Below, one piece after another: positions 40,901 through 49,735 of a stretch of 64,000 bases of DNA (positions are counted from its first letter, which is position 1; each line of letters starts with the position of its first letter). The position numbers and the translations under genes were made by a program. The stretch lies in the IMG/VR virus record IMGVR_UViG_3300005264_000006, positions 1 through 64,000 of that record; one strand, written 5' to 3'. Origin of the DNA: a virus. The notes beneath the pieces are model-generated. The model saw only the letters and a list, made by a program, of their open reading frames with translations, did not search any database and had not been told where the DNA came from.

Positions 40901-40982
40901 AACCATTCATGTTCATATAAAAACCCATGTGAAAACCCGTCGGATTATCATAATTTGATTGACCTTTCATATACCAAGACAT
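37974..40982 (-). CDS. Long tail fibre protein
   Basis: A 1002-residue fibre. The first 100 residues (SWYMKGQSNYDNPTG ... VWGWHEVSGLWFSLYNGGESS) form the attachment domain. Then follow three units of a 40- to 70-residue repeat around VWENLALGTETYVLKAGNSDVVWGQVAYSELTG. The middle carries beta insertions (YKYLCTLPVSGSGTYDMVYVE). The distal half has fibre modules (CTEAEAHAYVE, KITNVVDPTSNQEAATKKYVDD), and the end is a beta-sandwich (GNIRVYWEHKAEADATSAQTVVYKNG). Host recognition is the likely role. Shared modules with the genes at 36946 and 29199 point to swapping among fibres. Confidence 0.8.
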   Translation of the reverse strand: MSWYMKGQSNYDNPTGFHMGFYMNMNGFASGVYDNQKMPNDVDQGDPFMSFAVKTKNWVPASQQVEIGLWDHNRIRVDASGVWGWHEVSGLWFSLYNGGESSLDLNGLTDVNITSVTQGDILHRGTSVWENLALGTETYVLKAGNSDVVWGQVAYSELTGVPSEFTPEAHVLGTSGPHTGSLPLTDLGSYAHGSIIKGGSSDWEALAKGTDGYFLKAGASDISWAQLQESDISDLNHNDTNAIHDNIANEITSITPKTTPVSNDEFVIEDSGASYVKKAVTFGNLESTIAHSNINDDEATKHRLINDSGTSTTELWSSNKINSELGNKANTNHDFDTHSGDLDLADIGGYSAGRLIYGGVSDWDYLTPGTENYVLKMGATYPAWGQVAYSELTGKPSIPSDYDYRFESRNTPSIPEYKYLCTLPVSGSGTYDMVYVEILGQDWTSDPVKQVYMFRNRSGFSYEWYYIGDAWNSSRPLIVVYDVSGRKNIYIKNNESYVVFQVRVIIRGGNQSQDDSYNVNGILGTDDLTAGWSTSTPSGSLVFDASNTSTYPPNAPFYVGLVDGKDVSGLCTEAEAHAYVEANALTLEKDLDLGDNDIENVGTVYHDDTSRYLARISSDGTDGGTLYKIGLYYDASQYYLRVKGYTKLMLDLQDVNYINLYNNEVIFAKQLDCGGNAITNVGNVDGVDISSFKSDFDSHDGGVIEDYHDLSTLQFNDIPNMSKYTDSEAILAVSAALGGDISGSVENMVVANDSHTHDTRYYTETEIDTNIYTKTEVNNIIDRFDEQSSTFPTTPSEGDFHYDEDDDSLYRYNGEAEAWIEVGVMGAVASETDNLGNHTATQNLNMNTHKITNVVDPTSNQEAATKKYVDDEINDKSTFFKESDDLIHSNDTERSKTSISYVKVKEIVSHIKGNIRVYWEHKAEADATSAQTVVYKNGVLIGTQFSASSSYTSETEDISVEPDDLIQIYGRAFHSFDPVIADTIYVRYMRIKYAKFSNTSGY
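39785..40640 (-). repeat. Threefold protein repeat in the long fibre
   Basis: Three diverged copies of a unit with the pattern [I/L]-x-x-G-x-S-x-W-x-x-L-x-x-G-T-x-x-Y-x-L-K-x-G, two of them followed by WGQVAYSELTG. The copies lie near 40503-40625, about 40290-40400 and about 39790-39930. Confidence 0.6.
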
Positions 40983-40983
40983 T

Positions 40984-42879
40984 TTAAGTCGCCTTCGTTT
41001 TTGTAGTTATTCCACCAGTTGGTATTGCTTGTGATGGAGGTCCTGGAATTGCTGGTCCAACAGGCACCTTATGGGTGTGTGTATCTAAAGCAAGAAAATT
41101 ATTTCCACCCGCTAAATTAACCATTGTTGCACCTTCACCAATATTTACAACTCCCGCTGTATTTATTGTTATTGTACCAATTTTTAAACCACCTGCACCA
41201 TCACTAATTTCTATATCAATACTAGCGTTATCCTCTCTTGTTTTTATCTTTATTGCATTATCGGCATAAAAATTTATCTGTCCTACATCATTATTAGCAA
41301 TGATTTGATATTTTCCAATTCCATTTCCATCCGGTTCATGTCGAGGATCAACATAAAAACATCCGCCAGATAAGAGATACATTCTCGAAACATCCGTTTG
41401 AATCATAAAATCTCCACTTTTGAAATACATGTGATTAACATTTGTTAATCCCGTATCGGTTGGTGTTTCAGTTGGTTCGGTTATTTTTTGCTTGTAAACA
41501 ATTCCATGTTCAGATTCTATTATCCAATTTGCATTTTCATCATCAAAATAAATTTCTCCTTTCGGAGTCTTGAGCCTAAAATCTTTTGGATTTTTTATGG
41601 GAATAACAAATCCCTCATTGCCATCTCCAAAAACATAAGGACCTTGAACTGTATTCTCAATCCTATCATCAGGCATCAACATTATAAAGTTTGCAGGTGT
41701 ATCAGGTACCGGGTATTGTATTCCTTCACCACTTCCTAAATAAGGAGAAGTTCTTCCTATTTTACTTAATACATAAGAAGGATCGGTCACGTTTAAAACT
41801 CTTCTTCTCGGTATTTTTTTTGCAATTTGATTTATATCCTTTTCATATGTAATTTGTTCTATATATTTTTGATCGTATTTATCTTCTTCATCATCTTCAA
41901 AATTGTGAACTATTGCTCCTACTTTTATTTGTTTGAATAATTTCTTATGTGAAAACCTAGCGTATGCCTCAGAAATTTCTTTATCTCCCTCTAAGCTATC
42001 AACAAAAACATCTCTTGTTATTTTTTCTCCAATCGGTACAAAACAACCGATAGTTTTATCTCCATTTGCTCCTACTTCATGCCTGACCCAAACACATCGT
42101 AATTCAGTCATGTTTTGTCCTTCTCTTAGTTGATAATAATAAAGAACATCAAGTGGCATTCCGTGTGAATAAATCTTAACAGTGTGAGGTGTTCTTACTA
42201 TTTTAACAACCTCATTACCATCTATCATATCAGTTGCATTTAATTCTTCATAAGTCCAAAGTTCCGGTCCAACATATAAAGAACCATTCTTAACCGACCA
42301 TTCTAAAGCATTTTCATTTGTTACATAATCAATAAAATCATAAACAGTCCAATCCGGTTCAAAAGCAAAATTAGGATACTCAAACTTGGTAGATTTCTTA
42401 TCTTCATCAAAATGTTCCATAAAAATTACCGGTAATAAACCGGTATTCACAAGAACTTCATATAATAATTTTTGTGCATCCCTATTTTCATCATAAGGAA
42501 GTGAGTATGTTCGTGACATAAATACCGCAGTTCTTAATAATGCATATTCTTCTTGAACTGCAAACAAAACCTTTCTTGAAGAGTTATAATCATCATAAAC
42601 TGTAACAACCCTGTATTGATCTTGATGATACACCTCATCTTTATCACCGGTAAGATATAATCTTAAATCTAATGAGTATTTAGAAAAATTATAGCTTTCC
42701 ATGTCTTGATGAAAGTACCAAAGCATAAAATCAGGCACTCCGTACATGCCGCTAAATACAACTATATCATCGTGGTATCTACCATCGGCATTATCAAAAC
42801 TACCAACAAATGTTAAACTTTCATCATCAACATCGAATGGGGAATAAAATCTTATCGCCCATTTTGCTAATTGCGTCAT
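40984..42879 (-). CDS. Baseplate hub/spike protein
   Basis: A 631-residue protein in the hub position, between tape-measure-side proteins and the fibre. The C-terminus is spike-like: short beta-helix repeats (KYQIIANNDVGQINFYADNAIKIKT ... KIGTITINTAGVVNIGEGATMV) and HTHKVPVGPAIPGPPSQAIP, as in the central spike of P2 gpV-type and archaeal/bacterial contractile systems. The N-terminal half is alpha/beta with LDVLYYYQLREGQNMTELRC, hub-like. A fused hub and spike would pierce the cell envelope when the sheath contracts. Confidence 0.7.
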   Translation of the reverse strand: MTQLAKWAIRFYSPFDVDDESLTFVGSFDNADGRYHDDIVVFSGMYGVPDFMLWYFHQDMESYNFSKYSLDLRLYLTGDKDEVYHQDQYRVVTVYDDYNSSRKVLFAVQEEYALLRTAVFMSRTYSLPYDENRDAQKLLYEVLVNTGLLPVIFMEHFDEDKKSTKFEYPNFAFEPDWTVYDFIDYVTNENALEWSVKNGSLYVGPELWTYEELNATDMIDGNEVVKIVRTPHTVKIYSHGMPLDVLYYYQLREGQNMTELRCVWVRHEVGANGDKTIGCFVPIGEKITRDVFVDSLEGDKEISEAYARFSHKKLFKQIKVGAIVHNFEDDEEDKYDQKYIEQITYEKDINQIAKKIPRRRVLNVTDPSYVLSKIGRTSPYLGSGEGIQYPVPDTPANFIMLMPDDRIENTVQGPYVFGDGNEGFVIPIKNPKDFRLKTPKGEIYFDDENANWIIESEHGIVYKQKITEPTETPTDTGLTNVNHMYFKSGDFMIQTDVSRMYLLSGGCFYVDPRHEPDGNGIGKYQIIANNDVGQINFYADNAIKIKTREDNASIDIEISDGAGGLKIGTITINTAGVVNIGEGATMVNLAGGNNFLALDTHTHKVPVGPAIPGPPSQAIPTGGITTKTKAT

Positions 42880-43919
42880 TTAAAAAATTCCCCTTGTATA
42901 TCTTGAACCATGTTAATATTATTTGTATAAGCACCAACTACATTATTCATAAATTTATTATTTATACTTCTTATATATTTTCCTGCTTCCGGTATATTCA
43001 TGCCGTAAGACGGTAACAATTCAACAGTTGCTTTTATCATCGATTTATAAAGTGGGTGTGCCGATTCCTCTTGTTTGTAAACAACTTTCGTTTTTATCTT
43101 TTTACCTCTAGTGGGAAAGATCATTTTCTTAAATTCATATTTCGGTTCCGGATCGTATTTCCTAAAGAATATCGTGTATTCGATTTGTTTCTGACCCGTT
43201 CTATCAACCGATTGTCTCCAGGAATATGTTTCAATATACATTGATAAATATATACGATGTTTTGTAATTACCGGAAATGTTAGATGTCTATCGTGATATC
43301 CTTCACTAATATTTTTTAAATCAAATTCTTCCCATGCTTGATTATTTGCTTCAACCCTTTTTGCCACATCAATAATTGCCTGTGTTCCATCAGGTCTAGT
43401 GACTACAGCAGCACCCTTATTAACCGGTAAGTTCTCAATTTGGGAAAAATCTGTCCGATATTGATATTTTGGATGTTCGGCAACATTTGTTTGTTCTTTT
43501 AATAAATCAATTCTTGTGCTTGAGCCGTATAAAAATAATAAATCAAGCATATTAAGAAAAATGAATCTATTAGGACCGTATGCCTTGCCAACTATTCTTA
43601 ATGATTCATTTCCTCCGTCTTGGTGTGCTAAAAATATTCCTCCATTAGCCCTATATCTTACATCTCTATCGGAAATACCGTGACTTAGTTCTTCTACTGT
43701 TCCTAATGGTATACCGCCTATTACAGCAGACGGTTGAATGTCATCTAAATTTCCGTAATAATATCTTGCTAAACCGTAAGTTAATGCTATTCCATTTAAA
43801 ATAGATACCTGTGAACCATAACCCAGGACTTTATTCATCGTGTAAGCACTAAGTACTCCTCCGGCAATACCAGTCATTGTTCCTAAACTGGTCATAATTA
43901 AATTGTTTTGTAAGCTCAT
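42876..43919 (-). CDS. Tail protein, paralogue A of a tandem pair
   Basis: A 347-residue protein. The central segment VRYRANGGIFLAHQDGGNESLRIVGKAYGPNRFIFL and the later HLTFPVITKHRIYLSMYIETYSW align by eye with the next gene upstream (43916-45238), so the two are duplicates. The N-terminus is hydrophobic with a TM-like stretch (TSLGTMTGIAGGVLSAYTM). It ends ATGA-overlapped with the hub gene. A proximal baseplate or tail-tube-cap role is likely from its place between tape measure and hub. Confidence 0.55.
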   Translation of the reverse strand: MSLQNNLIMTSLGTMTGIAGGVLSAYTMNKVLGYGSQVSILNGIALTYGLARYYYGNLDDIQPSAVIGGIPLGTVEELSHGISDRDVRYRANGGIFLAHQDGGNESLRIVGKAYGPNRFIFLNMLDLLFLYGSSTRIDLLKEQTNVAEHPKYQYRTDFSQIENLPVNKGAAVVTRPDGTQAIIDVAKRVEANNQAWEEFDLKNISEGYHDRHLTFPVITKHRIYLSMYIETYSWRQSVDRTGQKQIEYTIFFRKYDPEPKYEFKKMIFPTRGKKIKTKVVYKQEESAHPLYKSMIKATVELLPSYGMNIPEAGKYIRSINNKFMNNVVGAYTNNINMVQDIQGEFFK

Positions 43920-45238
43920 GTTACTAAACCTCCTAACGCTAACATAAATGTCATGCCTACATCTACTGCATCAACATCATAATAATTTTTAATCTTCCAA
44001 TTCTTATTATCAATGAACCAAGTTTCTTTACCCATCCTGAATAATCTATACATAAAATTTATTGCATAATTTAAAACTTCTTGTACTTTTGTTTCTTTTT
44101 TTAAACCATAAAATGTCTTTTCGGCATTGGCTAAAAATTCTGTCGGTTCACTATAAGTTCTTAATAATAAATCATATTCTATTGTATCTTTCTTTCCTTT
44201 AGTGGTTTCTGTGAATGAAAATGTTTCTATATAACAATTTGGGATTATTTCATGTTGCAAAACGACAGGAAATGTTATATGTTTCTCAAAAGCGGGAGCC
44301 TGAACTACTACATCATTTATTTTTTGCATACTCATTACAGGTCCTGCAGTTTCTCTAAATATTTCAACATCTAATTTACTTGAACCTAAACTGGTTACAA
44401 TTGGAGAGTCCCAATCAAATAATTGCATATATCTTTGAGTTAACAAAGAAAGTACCCATAATGAAGTTAACCATATATATCGTCCGGGACCGGTCAATTT
44501 CCCCGTTATCTTAATTGCATCACTTCCACCTGCCTGTTGATGAGCTAAGAAAATACTTCCTATGGCTCTAAATTTTACAACCTTGTTTGAGTGAGCAACT
44601 TCTATATTTTGTATTGAAGTAGGATGTTCAGTACCCATACAACCTAATGGTAAGAAACCAACAACGCATTCATTTTCTAAACCCGCTACAAGAGCACCGG
44701 CAGATAATATCAAGTCAAGACTTAGTTTTAATTGTTCTAATGGTGTTAAAGCATATAATTTCGCTTTTAATTCTTTACCCGTCTCTAATGCGTGTTCTTT
44801 TAAATTATTCCAATAATCATGTAATCTTTGTTCGAGTGCAGCTTTTGCGTTTGAAATAGGATTTTGAAATAACTGATCCCATGTTAAACCAACATCTTCA
44901 ATTTCTTGCGGTTCTTTTTGTTCTATCCATTTATTTATTTCTACAATAGCATTGCCGTACTTAAGCCTTTGTTTTAAAGCTAATATTTGTATTCTTGAAA
45001 CATTAAAATTAGGTTCATTTTCCAAAGCATTAAGTAAAGCTTTTAATGTTTTATATTTACTTGTTCTAACCTGACCCGTTCCATATTCATTATAAGTAAC
45101 CCAATGAGGACCACTAGCTTTTAGGATGGTATCTATTAACCAATCAGAAATTTCAGTGGATTTGGAAACACTAAAACCTTGTCGTCTAAAACCAGCAAGA
45201 ATTCTCATCCTAAATTGTAATTCACTTATTGGCGCCAT
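43916..45238 (-). CDS. Tail protein, paralogue B of a tandem pair
   Basis: A 440-residue protein with the same core as its neighbour: VKFRAIGSIFLAHQQAGGSDAIKITGKLTGPGRYIWL and HITFPVVLQHEIIPNCYIETFSF. It carries an extra N-terminal helical region of about 170 residues (MAPISELQFRMRILAGFRRQGFS ... EHALETGKELKAKLYALTPLEQL). A duplicated pair here may form stacked rings between the tube and the baseplate hub. Family name not known. Confidence 0.55.
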   Translation of the reverse strand: MAPISELQFRMRILAGFRRQGFSVSKSTEISDWLIDTILKASGPHWVTYNEYGTGQVRTSKYKTLKALLNALENEPNFNVSRIQILALKQRLKYGNAIVEINKWIEQKEPQEIEDVGLTWDQLFQNPISNAKAALEQRLHDYWNNLKEHALETGKELKAKLYALTPLEQLKLSLDLILSAGALVAGLENECVVGFLPLGCMGTEHPTSIQNIEVAHSNKVVKFRAIGSIFLAHQQAGGSDAIKITGKLTGPGRYIWLTSLWVLSLLTQRYMQLFDWDSPIVTSLGSSKLDVEIFRETAGPVMSMQKINDVVVQAPAFEKHITFPVVLQHEIIPNCYIETFSFTETTKGKKDTIEYDLLLRTYSEPTEFLANAEKTFYGLKKETKVQEVLNYAINFMYRLFRMGKETWFIDNKNWKIKNYYDVDAVDVGMTFMLALGGLVT

Positions 45239-47052
45239 TAGAGAGTTCCTCTTCTTTTTTTTGCTTTTTCTCTATCATCATCTAAAGTTCTTTGTGCTTC
45301 GTCTCCTCTCGGATTAATATCATCCAAAGAATCTAATGCATCATCTAACTTCTCGTTTATTGAACTTAAAGTTCTTTTAAAATCTTGTCCTCTTAATTCA
45401 ATATTTTCCCTTCCTCCCAAGTATCTTTGTTTTTCCTCTTTTTCATAAGTTTCCATGGCGTCAAACAAATCACTCGATGTCATTGTTCTTATTGATTCCC
45501 TTGCCTTTTCGGTCGATTCTCCTTCCAATTCTTCCATTGTTTCCGGTTTCGTGAGAACGTTTAATATTCTATAAAGTTCATTAAACTCTTTATCAAGATA
45601 CATTGTTATTTCTTCATTTACTCTTTCAGCAACCCGTTCTTCCATATCCGGAAATTTCTTATCCAGCATCTCTTTAACAACTCTTTGCCATCTCCTCTTC
45701 TTATTAAATTCTTTGAGATCCCTGTCTATGTCTATGATTGACATTTCCATGTTGAACAATCTATCATCTTTCATTTTTATTGTTCCCCATCTATAATACC
45801 AGTCCCGTCTAAATTCTTCAAAAATTGTATATGTAAGAGCATTATTAATCACTTCTTCTATCTGAACAAGTCTATTATCTAACTCTTCAATTTCATCTTT
45901 TATTTTCATTTCCACTATACCGGTAAAAGCATCAAAATCAGTATCTGATATAGTAACAATCGGTTCATCGCCAAGCGGTGCTTGTTGTATTATTTGCGTA
46001 ACATCTTTTTGTTCTTTTATTAAATTCTTGAGATTTATTTCACTTTCTTCCACCTGCTTTAAAACTCTTGAAAAGAATTCTTCCATATCTAATGGGATTA
46101 CTTCAGCAAGTTCTTTCAAGTGTTCGGATATAAAATCTTTTAAATCATCAACATTTATTTTAGGATTCTTAAGTTTTTCCTCAATAATTTCTAACATTTC
46201 TTTAACTTCCGGTTCAAAACTTTTCTTATTCTCTATCAACTTATTAAGAAGTTCTGTATTACCGGTAATTAAATCTTTATAATCAATGTCTTTAAGAAGA
46301 TTCTTTATTGTTGTTATTGTTTTTCCATATTTTTGCATTAAATTTCTTACAGATTTTATTTGTTTGGTTAAATTATCCTCAACACCTTCACTACCGGACG
46401 TAATTATATTTTCTAAATTATCAAGTATTTCCTTAACTTCCGGCTCGAATTGTTCCTTATTTTCTATTATTTGTTCTAATAATTGTTTATTATCTCCAAT
46501 TAGTTCATCAAAATTAAAATTTTTAACAACATTCTTTATTTCGGTTATTTTCTTATTGTATTGTTGCATTAACTTTCTTAGGCTTTTTATCCTTTCTTCT
46601 ATATCATCAAAAAGACCAGGTTCAAGTTTAATATTCTTTATTTGTTCAATTATATAAGAAAGTTGACTCATTACATCCACTTTAATGTAATTATCAATTT
46701 CATTTAGTTTTGTTCTATAAGCTTCTAAATGAGCAGCTATGTCAGTATCAAGAGCCATGACAAAACCATCAATAATTGCAGCAATTGCATTATTTATTAT
46801 ATCATCAATAAATGCTTTAATATCTTCTGCTGTTTGCGGTATTAAATCCTGTAAACTTCTACAACAATCCCTTATATTATCTAATCTTGTTAATAATCCT
46901 CTCCAAGCTTGTTGAGAAAACCAACTTGGCATGGTAGCCTTAATTTTTCCTCCGGCTTCCTGTAAATCCCTTAACATTTCATATAAGGACATTAAATTAG
47001 AACCTTGTTCAATTCTTACCGCTATTAATAATTCATCTATTGGAGCGCTCAT
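45238..47052 (-). CDS. Tail tape measure protein candidate
   Basis: A 604-residue protein that is almost all helix and coiled coil, with two internal copies of a unit of about 90 residues: KSLRKLMQQYNKKITEIKN ... FEPEVKEIL and KSVRNLMQKYGKTITTIKN ... FEPEVKEML. A hydrophobic segment (AFIDDIINNAIAAIIDGFVMALD) lies near residue 90. Its place, after tube and chaperone and before the hub-side proteins, is that of the tape measure. At about 1.5 Angstrom per residue it would set a tail of roughly 90 nm. It lacks obvious lysozyme or peptidase domains. Confidence 0.68.
   Translation of the reverse strand: MSAPIDELLIAVRIEQGSNLMSLYEMLRDLQEAGGKIKATMPSWFSQQAWRGLLTRLDNIRDCCRSLQDLIPQTAEDIKAFIDDIINNAIAAIIDGFVMALDTDIAAHLEAYRTKLNEIDNYIKVDVMSQLSYIIEQIKNIKLEPGLFDDIEERIKSLRKLMQQYNKKITEIKNVVKNFNFDELIGDNKQLLEQIIENKEQFEPEVKEILDNLENIITSGSEGVEDNLTKQIKSVRNLMQKYGKTITTIKNLLKDIDYKDLITGNTELLNKLIENKKSFEPEVKEMLEIIEEKLKNPKINVDDLKDFISEHLKELAEVIPLDMEEFFSRVLKQVEESEINLKNLIKEQKDVTQIIQQAPLGDEPIVTISDTDFDAFTGIVEMKIKDEIEELDNRLVQIEEVINNALTYTIFEEFRRDWYYRWGTIKMKDDRLFNMEMSIIDIDRDLKEFNKKRRWQRVVKEMLDKKFPDMEERVAERVNEEITMYLDKEFNELYRILNVLTKPETMEELEGESTEKARESIRTMTSSDLFDAMETYEKEEKQRYLGGRENIELRGQDFKRTLSSINEKLDDALDSLDDINPRGDEAQRTLDDDREKAKKRRGTL
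46180..46605 (-). repeat. Internal duplication in the tape measure candidate
   Basis: Two units at about 46415-46605 and 46180-46345, each encoding a K-S-[L/V]-R-x-L-M-Q-x-Y-x-K-x-I-T helix and ending F-E-P-E-V-K-E-[I/M]-L. DNA similarity is lower than protein similarity, so the copy is not recent. Confidence 0.6.
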
Positions 47053-47650
47053 TTATTAAACCACCTAATATATCACCAAGTTTCATAGTATCCCCAGATT
47101 TAGAGATAGAATGTTTTGGCTTTATTCTTTTTTGTTTTTCTAATTTTGATAAAATAAGAAAATCTCTCTGAAGTTTTGTTAATTTAGATAATTCTCCTAA
47201 CGGAACATTTAAATTAAAAACTATTGTAGCAACATGCCTTCCTTCTTTATCTCTTATTATTTCCTCAATAATTTCTTTTGGTTGATATGAAGCACCATAA
47301 ATGTGTCTTGCCATTTCATGGACATGTTGCATTGTTTTAATATCATCAAAAGAAAAAGAATCGTCTTGGAAGTCTTTCATTCCGTAGTAAACAACCCAAT
47401 AATCAAGATTATCGAAATAATTTCTTAATTCAGCAAGTAGATTGTTGTCGTATGTTATTTCTTGACTTCCTTTAATTATATCCATTTTTAGTTTGAAAAA
47501 AATTTCAGCCGTTTCCTTCTTAGCTCCTTTCAAAGCATTATAGAAACACTGATCTAGTTCATAACTAGAAATAGGTCGGAGAGGTAGTTTCTCTCCATTA
47601 TAATTAAAATATATTACCTCATTAATCCCATGTGTTATGTGTTTAATCAT
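47033..47650 (-). CDS. Tail assembly chaperone candidate
   Basis: A 205-residue alpha/beta protein between the tube and tape measure genes, the usual place of tail assembly chaperones. Notable segments are YFNYNGEKLPLRPISSYELDQ and ATIVFNLNVPLGELSKLTKLQRDFL. No second, frameshifted ORF is evident over its end, as would be expected for the gpG/gpGT-type pair. It overlaps the tape measure gene by 20 bases. Assignment rests on position. Confidence 0.5.
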   Translation of the reverse strand: MIKHITHGINEVIYFNYNGEKLPLRPISSYELDQCFYNALKGAKKETAEIFFKLKMDIIKGSQEITYDNNLLAELRNYFDNLDYWVVYYGMKDFQDDSFSFDDIKTMQHVHEMARHIYGASYQPKEIIEEIIRDKEGRHVATIVFNLNVPLGELSKLTKLQRDFLILSKLEKQKRIKPKHSISKSGDTMKLGDILGGLINERSNR

Positions 47651-47682
47651 TTTAAAACACTTTTGTTCTGTTCATTTTTTAA

Positions 47683-47698
47683 GAGAATCATAATTCTC
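47683..47698 (-). terminator. Hairpin after the tail tube gene
   Basis: A perfect 6-bp stem GAGAAT/ATTCTC with the 4-base loop CATA overlaps the tube stop codon. On the - strand no T-run follows, so it may be a processing or stabilising hairpin rather than a true terminator. It sits in a 46-base gap. Confidence 0.35.
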
Positions 47699-48293
47699 AT
47701 GCAGAACTTTTATTTGGTATTGAATCTAAATAGTTACCGTCTCCTTCAAGCATATTATCGAAGTTTATTTCTAAATCATTAGACTCCTTTATTCTTCGTC
47801 TTAATGCCATGCATTCGAATTCCCTAACAGGAAATTCTGCTACTGTGTAGTTTGTTCTTTCGTTAGTAACCCTACAACCTAAATATTCTTCATAACCATC
47901 TATCCAAATTCCTTTATGTGGATTGTCTTCTAAATTAACATCCATATCACTAGCTAAAACCAGTGAAACATCGAATGGTTGTTGCGTAGCAGCAAGTCTC
48001 CTTAATTTTTCAAATGATACTCCGCTCTCCTTAGTAAATATAGTCAATCTTATATCTGGTACACCGTGTTGATAACCCTGATTATATCGTTCTAAAGAAC
48101 TAATCCTCGTTAATGGTCTTGAGATTGAAATGGAACCCCTATCAACCCCATAAATTTCAAAACTATCACCAGTATAATTAACCGGTGGAGAAAAGAGTTC
48201 TGAAGGATATGTTACAGTCCATATGAGCTTGACATCCCAAGTCTTAAAATTATCCGATAATAATGGTTCGGATGGTGGTTCTTCTTCACTCAT
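47697..48293 (-). CDS. Tail tube protein candidate
   Basis: A 198-residue beta-rich protein directly downstream of the sheath gene, the standard place of the tube. It has alternating strands (VKLIWTVTYPSELF, DIRLTIFTKESG, PFDVSLVLASDMDV) and a C-terminal strand-helix region (YTVAEFPVREFECMALRRRI). Size and composition fit tube subunits. No specific motif is recognised. Confidence 0.6.
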   Translation of the reverse strand: MSEEEPPSEPLLSDNFKTWDVKLIWTVTYPSELFSPPVNYTGDSFEIYGVDRGSISISRPLTRISSLERYNQGYQHGVPDIRLTIFTKESGVSFEKLRRLAATQQPFDVSLVLASDMDVNLEDNPHKGIWIDGYEEYLGCRVTNERTNYTVAEFPVREFECMALRRRIKESNDLEINFDNMLEGDGNYLDSIPNKSSA

Positions 48294-48295
48294 TT

Positions 48296-49735
48296 TTATG
48301 CCTCATTTCTTATTGATGTGATTATAATTTTTTCTAAAGAACTGTACCAATAAAATCCAATTTCAATGGAAGGAATAGTTCTAGTTGCTCTAGCTGCTTG
48401 TCCAGTCGCAGTATTGTTCTTTAAATCATTCTCAATAGGAATTTTAACATATGCCAAACCATCTACAATTTTTTGACTTTGTAGAGTTTTGAATATGCCA
48501 GTAATTTTATTTTTTACTTTTTGCATTCCCTGATATGACATTTGAACTGTTCTTGAAGCTAACAATTCCCATAATCCATTTACAAGGGTTTGACTGATTA
48601 TGTATTTACATCTCACGTAATTTATTCTTGAAGAGTAACCTACACCAAGAGTAAATCCATGTGAGATAAGATATGGTTCGCCAGATAACTCTTTCCTTTT
48701 CATAGGAGATGCTATTTGACCGCCATTCCAATATGTTCTATTAATAAGGCTTTCTTCTTCTTGTATTCCCATATGAATGGTGGCAAAACTCATGGTCGTG
48801 TGCGGATGAGTTCCAGCTGTCATACCCATATAACCAGCAGCGATGTCATGGTTTAAATCACTTGGTTTTGCTTTTATAGGTGCAACATCTTCTCTCTGTC
48901 CAACAAGATTCTTAAAATCTTCCCATTTTGTGTTTAAGGCACAACCGCTTGCACCGGGTTCTGAAGCTCCCGGTAAAGCATAAAAGAGAATACAATTTTT
49001 ACCAGATATCGAGTTAGTAAATCTGCTAATGTCAGTTAACATATTTCCATAATAAACATTGCTATCATCAGAAGTGTAACAACTTTTACTTGAAGAATTC
49101 TGATATGAAACTGCCATCATATTTATTTTATATTGTTCGATAGTATCTGTAACATCTGCTACCGCTTTCCCTATTTTATAAGAACATGTTATTTTAGAGC
49201 CTGTTCTCGGAGGCTTATCTATTACATTACCTGAAAGTCCATTCACGAAATTAAGTTGTCCAACCCAATTACCTAATTCATCATTTACTAATGAAAAGCC
49301 TAAACCCGTTGCTCCACCTTGTGTATTAATCCAGTAACCTGTATTTTCGGCTACCGGGAAGTATTTCACTTCGGGAGTTCCAATAAATCCTAATGGAGGT
49401 TTGGTTGCTGTTTCATAAATGTAATCTGTTACGTACAACATTGGTTGGTCATGGTATTCCTGTATATTACCACTTACTAAAGCTAACACGTATAACGTGC
49501 AGCCAGGAGTTGGAGTTGCAGCAAAGAATATTGAGGTCGATTCATAGGCTTGGTCACTAACTGAAAATCCTGCATTTATTAATTGGGTTGACCAATCATT
49601 TGCATTACAAGCTATAACAGTAGAATTTGCTAAACTTGCTTCACTTCCCTGTACAACTAACATGCAATTATCCCAAGGAACTTCAGCTGGTGCTGGTGTT
49701 TCAGCATCCCAAATTATTGTTAAATATTCACCCAT
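48296..49735 (-). CDS. Contractile tail sheath protein
   Basis: A 479-residue sheath-like protein. The C-terminal domain, which is the conserved part of sheaths, has ISHGFTLGVGYSSRINYVRCKYIISQTLVNGLW (a long helix after a beta hairpin), then KTLQSQKIVDGLAYVKIPIENDL and a final strand set with IPSIEIGFYWYSSLEKIIITSI. This matches the usual order of a helix, the inner strand carrying the partner interface, and a C-terminal arm. It shows the virion to be a myovirus. It overlaps the tail-terminator-like gene upstream by 8 bases. Confidence 0.78.
   Translation of the reverse strand: MGEYLTIIWDAETPAPAEVPWDNCMLVVQGSEASLANSTVIACNANDWSTQLINAGFSVSDQAYESTSIFFAATPTPGCTLYVLALVSGNIQEYHDQPMLYVTDYIYETATKPPLGFIGTPEVKYFPVAENTGYWINTQGGATGLGFSLVNDELGNWVGQLNFVNGLSGNVIDKPPRTGSKITCSYKIGKAVADVTDTIEQYKINMMAVSYQNSSSKSCYTSDDSNVYYGNMLTDISRFTNSISGKNCILFYALPGASEPGASGCALNTKWEDFKNLVGQREDVAPIKAKPSDLNHDIAAGYMGMTAGTHPHTTMSFATIHMGIQEEESLINRTYWNGGQIASPMKRKELSGEPYLISHGFTLGVGYSSRINYVRCKYIISQTLVNGLWELLASRTVQMSYQGMQKVKNKITGIFKTLQSQKIVDGLAYVKIPIENDLKNNTATGQAARATRTIPSIEIGFYWYSSLEKIIITSIRNEA

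Noticed and set aside
29199-40982. Diversity-generating retroelement acting on the fibre genes
   Set aside because: No reverse transcriptase and no template/variable repeat pair with A-biased differences was seen.
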